From NCBI RefSeq assembly GCF_006335015.1, contig NZ_VDGT01000013.1, forward strand, positions 62,001 to 126,000: a DNA stretch of 64,000 nt, in the 5' to 3' direction. Both the position numbers and the translations under genes were made by a program. Below, piece after piece: positions 62,070-64,000 of the stretch. The notes beneath the pieces were generated by a model. It ran no database searches, was not told the origin of the DNA, and saw nothing but the letters and a program-made list of their open reading frames with translations. Every line of letters begins with the position of its first letter. Positions within the stretch are counted from its first letter, which is position 1. The stretch is from Streptomyces sedi. GTDB taxonomy: Bacteria > Actinomycetota > Actinomycetes > Streptomycetales > Streptomycetaceae.

Positions 62070-62276
62070 GTGGCCCAGTGTAGAAGGGGAGAGCGGGTGC
62101 GCGGCGCCCGCGAGGGGGAGGCACGGACCCCGTGCGAGGGGAACGACGGGGTCCGTGCGAGGAGGCATGACCCATCCTGCTCCCGCCGACGTCAAACCGC
62201 CGTAAGGAACGCCGCCCGGGGAGGGCATAGTGGTGCGCCACGAACGGATGACCGCGACGACAGGGGATGGTGTGCG

Positions 62277-63035
62277 ATGGATCTGGGACTGACCGAGCGC
62301 GTCTACGTGGTGACCGGCGGCACCAGGGGGTTGGGCCGGGCGACCGCCGAGGCGCTGGTCGCCGAGGGCGCCCGCGTGGTGGTGTCCTCCCGCGGCGAGG
62401 AGGCCGTGGCCACGGCCGTGGCGGAGCTGGGGGAGGGGAACGCCGCCGGGCTGGTCGCCGACCTCGCCGCGCCGGAGACCCCCGAGCGGCTGCTGGCGCT
62501 GGCCGGCGAGCGGTTCGGCCGGTTCGACGGGGCGCTGCTCTCCGTCGGCGGCCCGCCGCGGGCGACGGCCGCCTCCGCCACCGACGAGCAGTGGCGGGCC
62601 GCGTTCGAGAGCGTCTTTCTGGGAGCCGTGCGGGCGGCGCGCACCTTCGCCGGCGCGCTGGCCGAGGGGGAGGGCGGGGCGTTGGGCCTGGTGCTCTCCA
62701 GCTCGGCCCGTTCGCCGATCGACGGCCTCGGCATCTCCAACGGGCTGCGTCCCGGGCTGGCCATGGCCGCCAAGGACATGTCCGATGAGTTCGGGCCGCG
62801 CGGGGTGCGGGTGCTGGGCCTGATGCCGGGGCGGATCGCCACGGACCGCACCCGGGAGCTGGACGCCGCCGCCGACCCGGAGGCGAGGCGCCGCACCAGG
62901 GAGGCGATCCCGTTGGGCCGCTACGGGGAGCCGGCCGAGTTCGGCCGGGTCGCCGCGTTCCTGCTGTCGCCGGCCGCGGGCTATGTCACCGGCACCACGG
63001 TCCCGGTGGACGGTGGCGCGCTGCGCACGCCCTGA
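62277..63035 (+). CDS. Short-chain dehydrogenase/reductase
   Basis: A 252-residue SDR: TGGTRGLGRATAEALVAEG (residues 14-32), SVGGPP in place of NNAG, SSSARSP, then NGLRPGLAMAAKDM where YxxxK normally lies: Tyr appears to be replaced by Asn-Gly-Leu, so a Tyr-less or atypical active site is suspected. C-terminal VTGTTVPVDGGAL is typical. ATG at 62277; divergent from nur, a neighbourhood seen in Streptomyces. Confidence 0.82.
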   Translation: MDLGLTERVYVVTGGTRGLGRATAEALVAEGARVVVSSRGEEAVATAVAELGEGNAAGLVADLAAPETPERLLALAGERFGRFDGALLSVGGPPRATAASATDEQWRAAFESVFLGAVRAARTFAGALAEGEGGALGLVLSSSARSPIDGLGISNGLRPGLAMAAKDMSDEFGPRGVRVLGLMPGRIATDRTRELDAAADPEARRRTREAIPLGRYGEPAEFGRVAAFLLSPAAGYVTGTTVPVDGGALRTP

Positions 63036-63040
63036 GGCCG

Positions 63041-63069
63041 GCGGGACCCGCCGAGTCCCCGAAGGGGAC
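63041..63069. terminator. Terminator hairpins between SDR and FABP-type gene
   Basis: GCGGG-A-CCCGC (63041-63051) and GTCCCC-GAA-GGGGAC (63055-63069) are two adjacent stems in the 45-bp gap between convergent genes. Confidence 0.6.
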
Positions 63070-63080
63070 CCCGCGTCGGC

Positions 63081-63644
63081 TCACTTGAAGAAGGCGATCC
63101 CGTCGTCCGGGAGGTCCTTCAGGTCGCCGATCCACTCCCGTGGGTTGACCGTCTTCTTCAACTGGGCCGACATGTAGGGGCGCAGCGGCACCTCGGGGGT
63201 GGCCTTCTCGCCGACCCACATCAGGTCGCTGTCGACATACCCGTAGAGCCGCTTGCCGCCGGTGTAGGGCGGGCTGGCCTGGGTGCGGGCGATGGCGTCC
63301 GTGGCCAGGTCGATCTGGGGCTTGCCGTCGGCCAGTTCGCCGTACCAGACCTCGACGACGCCCTGGTCGCGGACCAGCACCGCCTCGATCTGGCGCTCGG
63401 TGTCGATCCGCCAGAAGCCGTGCTCGATCTCCAGGGGTGCCTTGCGCGCCCCGGTCTCGTCGAGCCGCCAGGAGCGCGCGGTGTACTCCAGGAAGTCCCG
63501 GCCGTCATGGCTGAAGGTGACCTCCTGCCCGAAGTTGCTCGCCTCCTCGCCCGGGAAGTCGACGACGCCGGCACCCTGCCAGGTGCCGAGGAGGAAGGCG
63601 AGCGGGACCAGCGAGGGGTCGAGGTCGGAGGGAATCTCGATCAT
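63081..63644 (-). CDS. FABP-type (nitrobindin-like) heme-binding protein
   Basis: A 187-residue 10-stranded beta-barrel protein of the nitrobindin/DUF1794 family. The N-terminal GTWQGAG matches the GxWxGxG motif; EIEHGFWRI and AIARTQASPPYTGGKRLYGY follow. Nitrobindins bind ferric heme and interact with NO or peroxynitrite. ATG at 63644; the small membrane-protein gene upstream ends 2 bp before it, so the two are co-translated. Confidence 0.9.
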   Translation of the reverse strand: MIEIPSDLDPSLVPLAFLLGTWQGAGVVDFPGEEASNFGQEVTFSHDGRDFLEYTARSWRLDETGARKAPLEIEHGFWRIDTERQIEAVLVRDQGVVEVWYGELADGKPQIDLATDAIARTQASPPYTGGKRLYGYVDSDLMWVGEKATPEVPLRPYMSAQLKKTVNPREWIGDLKDLPDDGIAFFK

Positions 63645-63646
63645 GG

Positions 63647-63748
63647 TCAGCGCTGCCCCTGGTAGAGCTTCACCACGACCAGCCCGGTGAACGCGGTGGT
63701 GCCGACGGCCACCAGGACCATCAGGGTGATGAAGAATGCCTCAAGCAC
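63647..63748 (-). CDS. 33-aa single-span membrane protein upstream of the nitrobindin-like gene
   Basis: GTG at 63748 opens 33 codons ending TGA at 63647. AAGGAG lies 6 bp upstream of the start. The peptide is one hydrophobic helix (AFFITLMVLVAVGTTAFTGL, then VVVKLYQGQR with a basic end). Its stop lies 2 bp before the ATG of the FABP-type gene. Similar short proteins precede this gene in other streptomycetes as far as I recall. The coupling and Shine-Dalgarno make it a real gene. Confidence 0.8.
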   Translation of the reverse strand: MLEAFFITLMVLVAVGTTAFTGLVVVKLYQGQR

Positions 63749-63953
63749 GGGAAGCTCCTTGCGCTCGGCGCCGGATGTGAAGAACGTTCCCGGCCGAGTC
63801 TAGTGGCCACACTCCTGGGCAGCTTCGGGAGGTGGGCCGCCTGAGGCACACGGTGTGGCACACGCGCCAGAGGACGCCTTGACCGTTTTGTGATCACCGC
63901 GACTGAACGTGTTTGGCCATTCTCGCGTCTAAGCGCGTGGAAAGGATGTGATC

Positions 63954-64000
63954 ATGAGTTGTCCAAATTGTGGCGGGACCATGTATCAGGGTCCGCAGGG
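63954..64000 (+). CDS. Zinc-ribbon protein, N-terminus only
   Basis: ATG at 63954 after GGAAAGGATG opens SCPNCGGTMYQGPQ, the CxxC knuckle of a zinc ribbon. The gene runs off the window after about 15 codons. Nothing more can be said. Confidence 0.6.
   Translation, partial: MSCPNCGGTMYQGPQ

Overview
The window is high-GC DNA (about 70-75% by eye) with strong third-position G/C bias, GTG and TTG starts, many HTH regulators and actinobacterial families (DUF397, DUF5753/XRE, MmyB-type XRE, DUF2516, HbhA-like, RsiG, Nur). A Streptomyces or close relative is the best reading. The most telling gene is a Fur-family protein that carries every metal-binding histidine of S. coelicolor Nur.

Layout. 1-4.8 kb: start of a secreted S8 peptidase, Pit phosphate transporter with its DUF47 partner, DUF2516, HbhA-like protein, XRE regulator, methyltransferase. 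5.0-12.2 kb: a VOC protein and TipA-like MerR regulator behind a MerR-type promoter, a small IS5-type MITE, an HxlR/imine-reductase-like divergent pair, a membrane serine hydrolase and a two-component system. 12.3-15.6 kb: a TetR regulator, its probable operator, and one long gene that joins an ABC-F ribosome-protection ATPase to a complete virginiamycin B lyase propeller. This is the most striking object in the window. 15.8-25.3 kb: an SDR/MmyB-XRE pair, then a carbohydrate block (secreted BNR glycosidase, heparinase II/III-like protein, GH127, LacI). 25.9-31.9 kb: a PNPOx protein, a TmrB-like kinase/GrpB fusion, and a WhiJ/AbaA-type locus (three tandem DUF397 proteins, XRE-DUF5753, HATPase, two small proteins and a Nudix-like protein).

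31.98-38.8 kb: two type I-E-like CRISPR arrays (13 and 18 repeats) in the same orientation, each with a homologous leader on its right, plus a solo decayed repeat with a leader remnant. No cas gene lies in the window. Between and after them are an SDR/AraC pair, a hypothetical protein, a MarR regulator and a DUF7660-like protein. 39.2-50.8 kb: M24 peptidase-like protein, a second MmyB-XRE/SDR pair, HxlR/LLM pair, a glutamine synthetase-like plus amidohydrolase operon, ankyrin protein, a second two-component system and a CydB-like membrane protein. 51-64 kb: MMPL transporter, APH-type kinase, GntR/HAD pair, small membrane protein, Eis-like acetyltransferase, asparaginase, RsiG, Dtd, YgfZ, Nur, SDR, nitrobindin-like protein with a 33-aa membrane protein, and the start of a zinc-ribbon protein. 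This last part looks like core chromosome.

Five intergenic regions (15.6, 21.6-22.2, 25.4-25.8, 49.55-49.9 and 61.0-61.6 kb) hold one family of long palindromic repeats, in places as tandem units of about 180 bp. No rRNA or tRNA gene was recognised. All functional statements are read from sequence by eye; no database search was possible.
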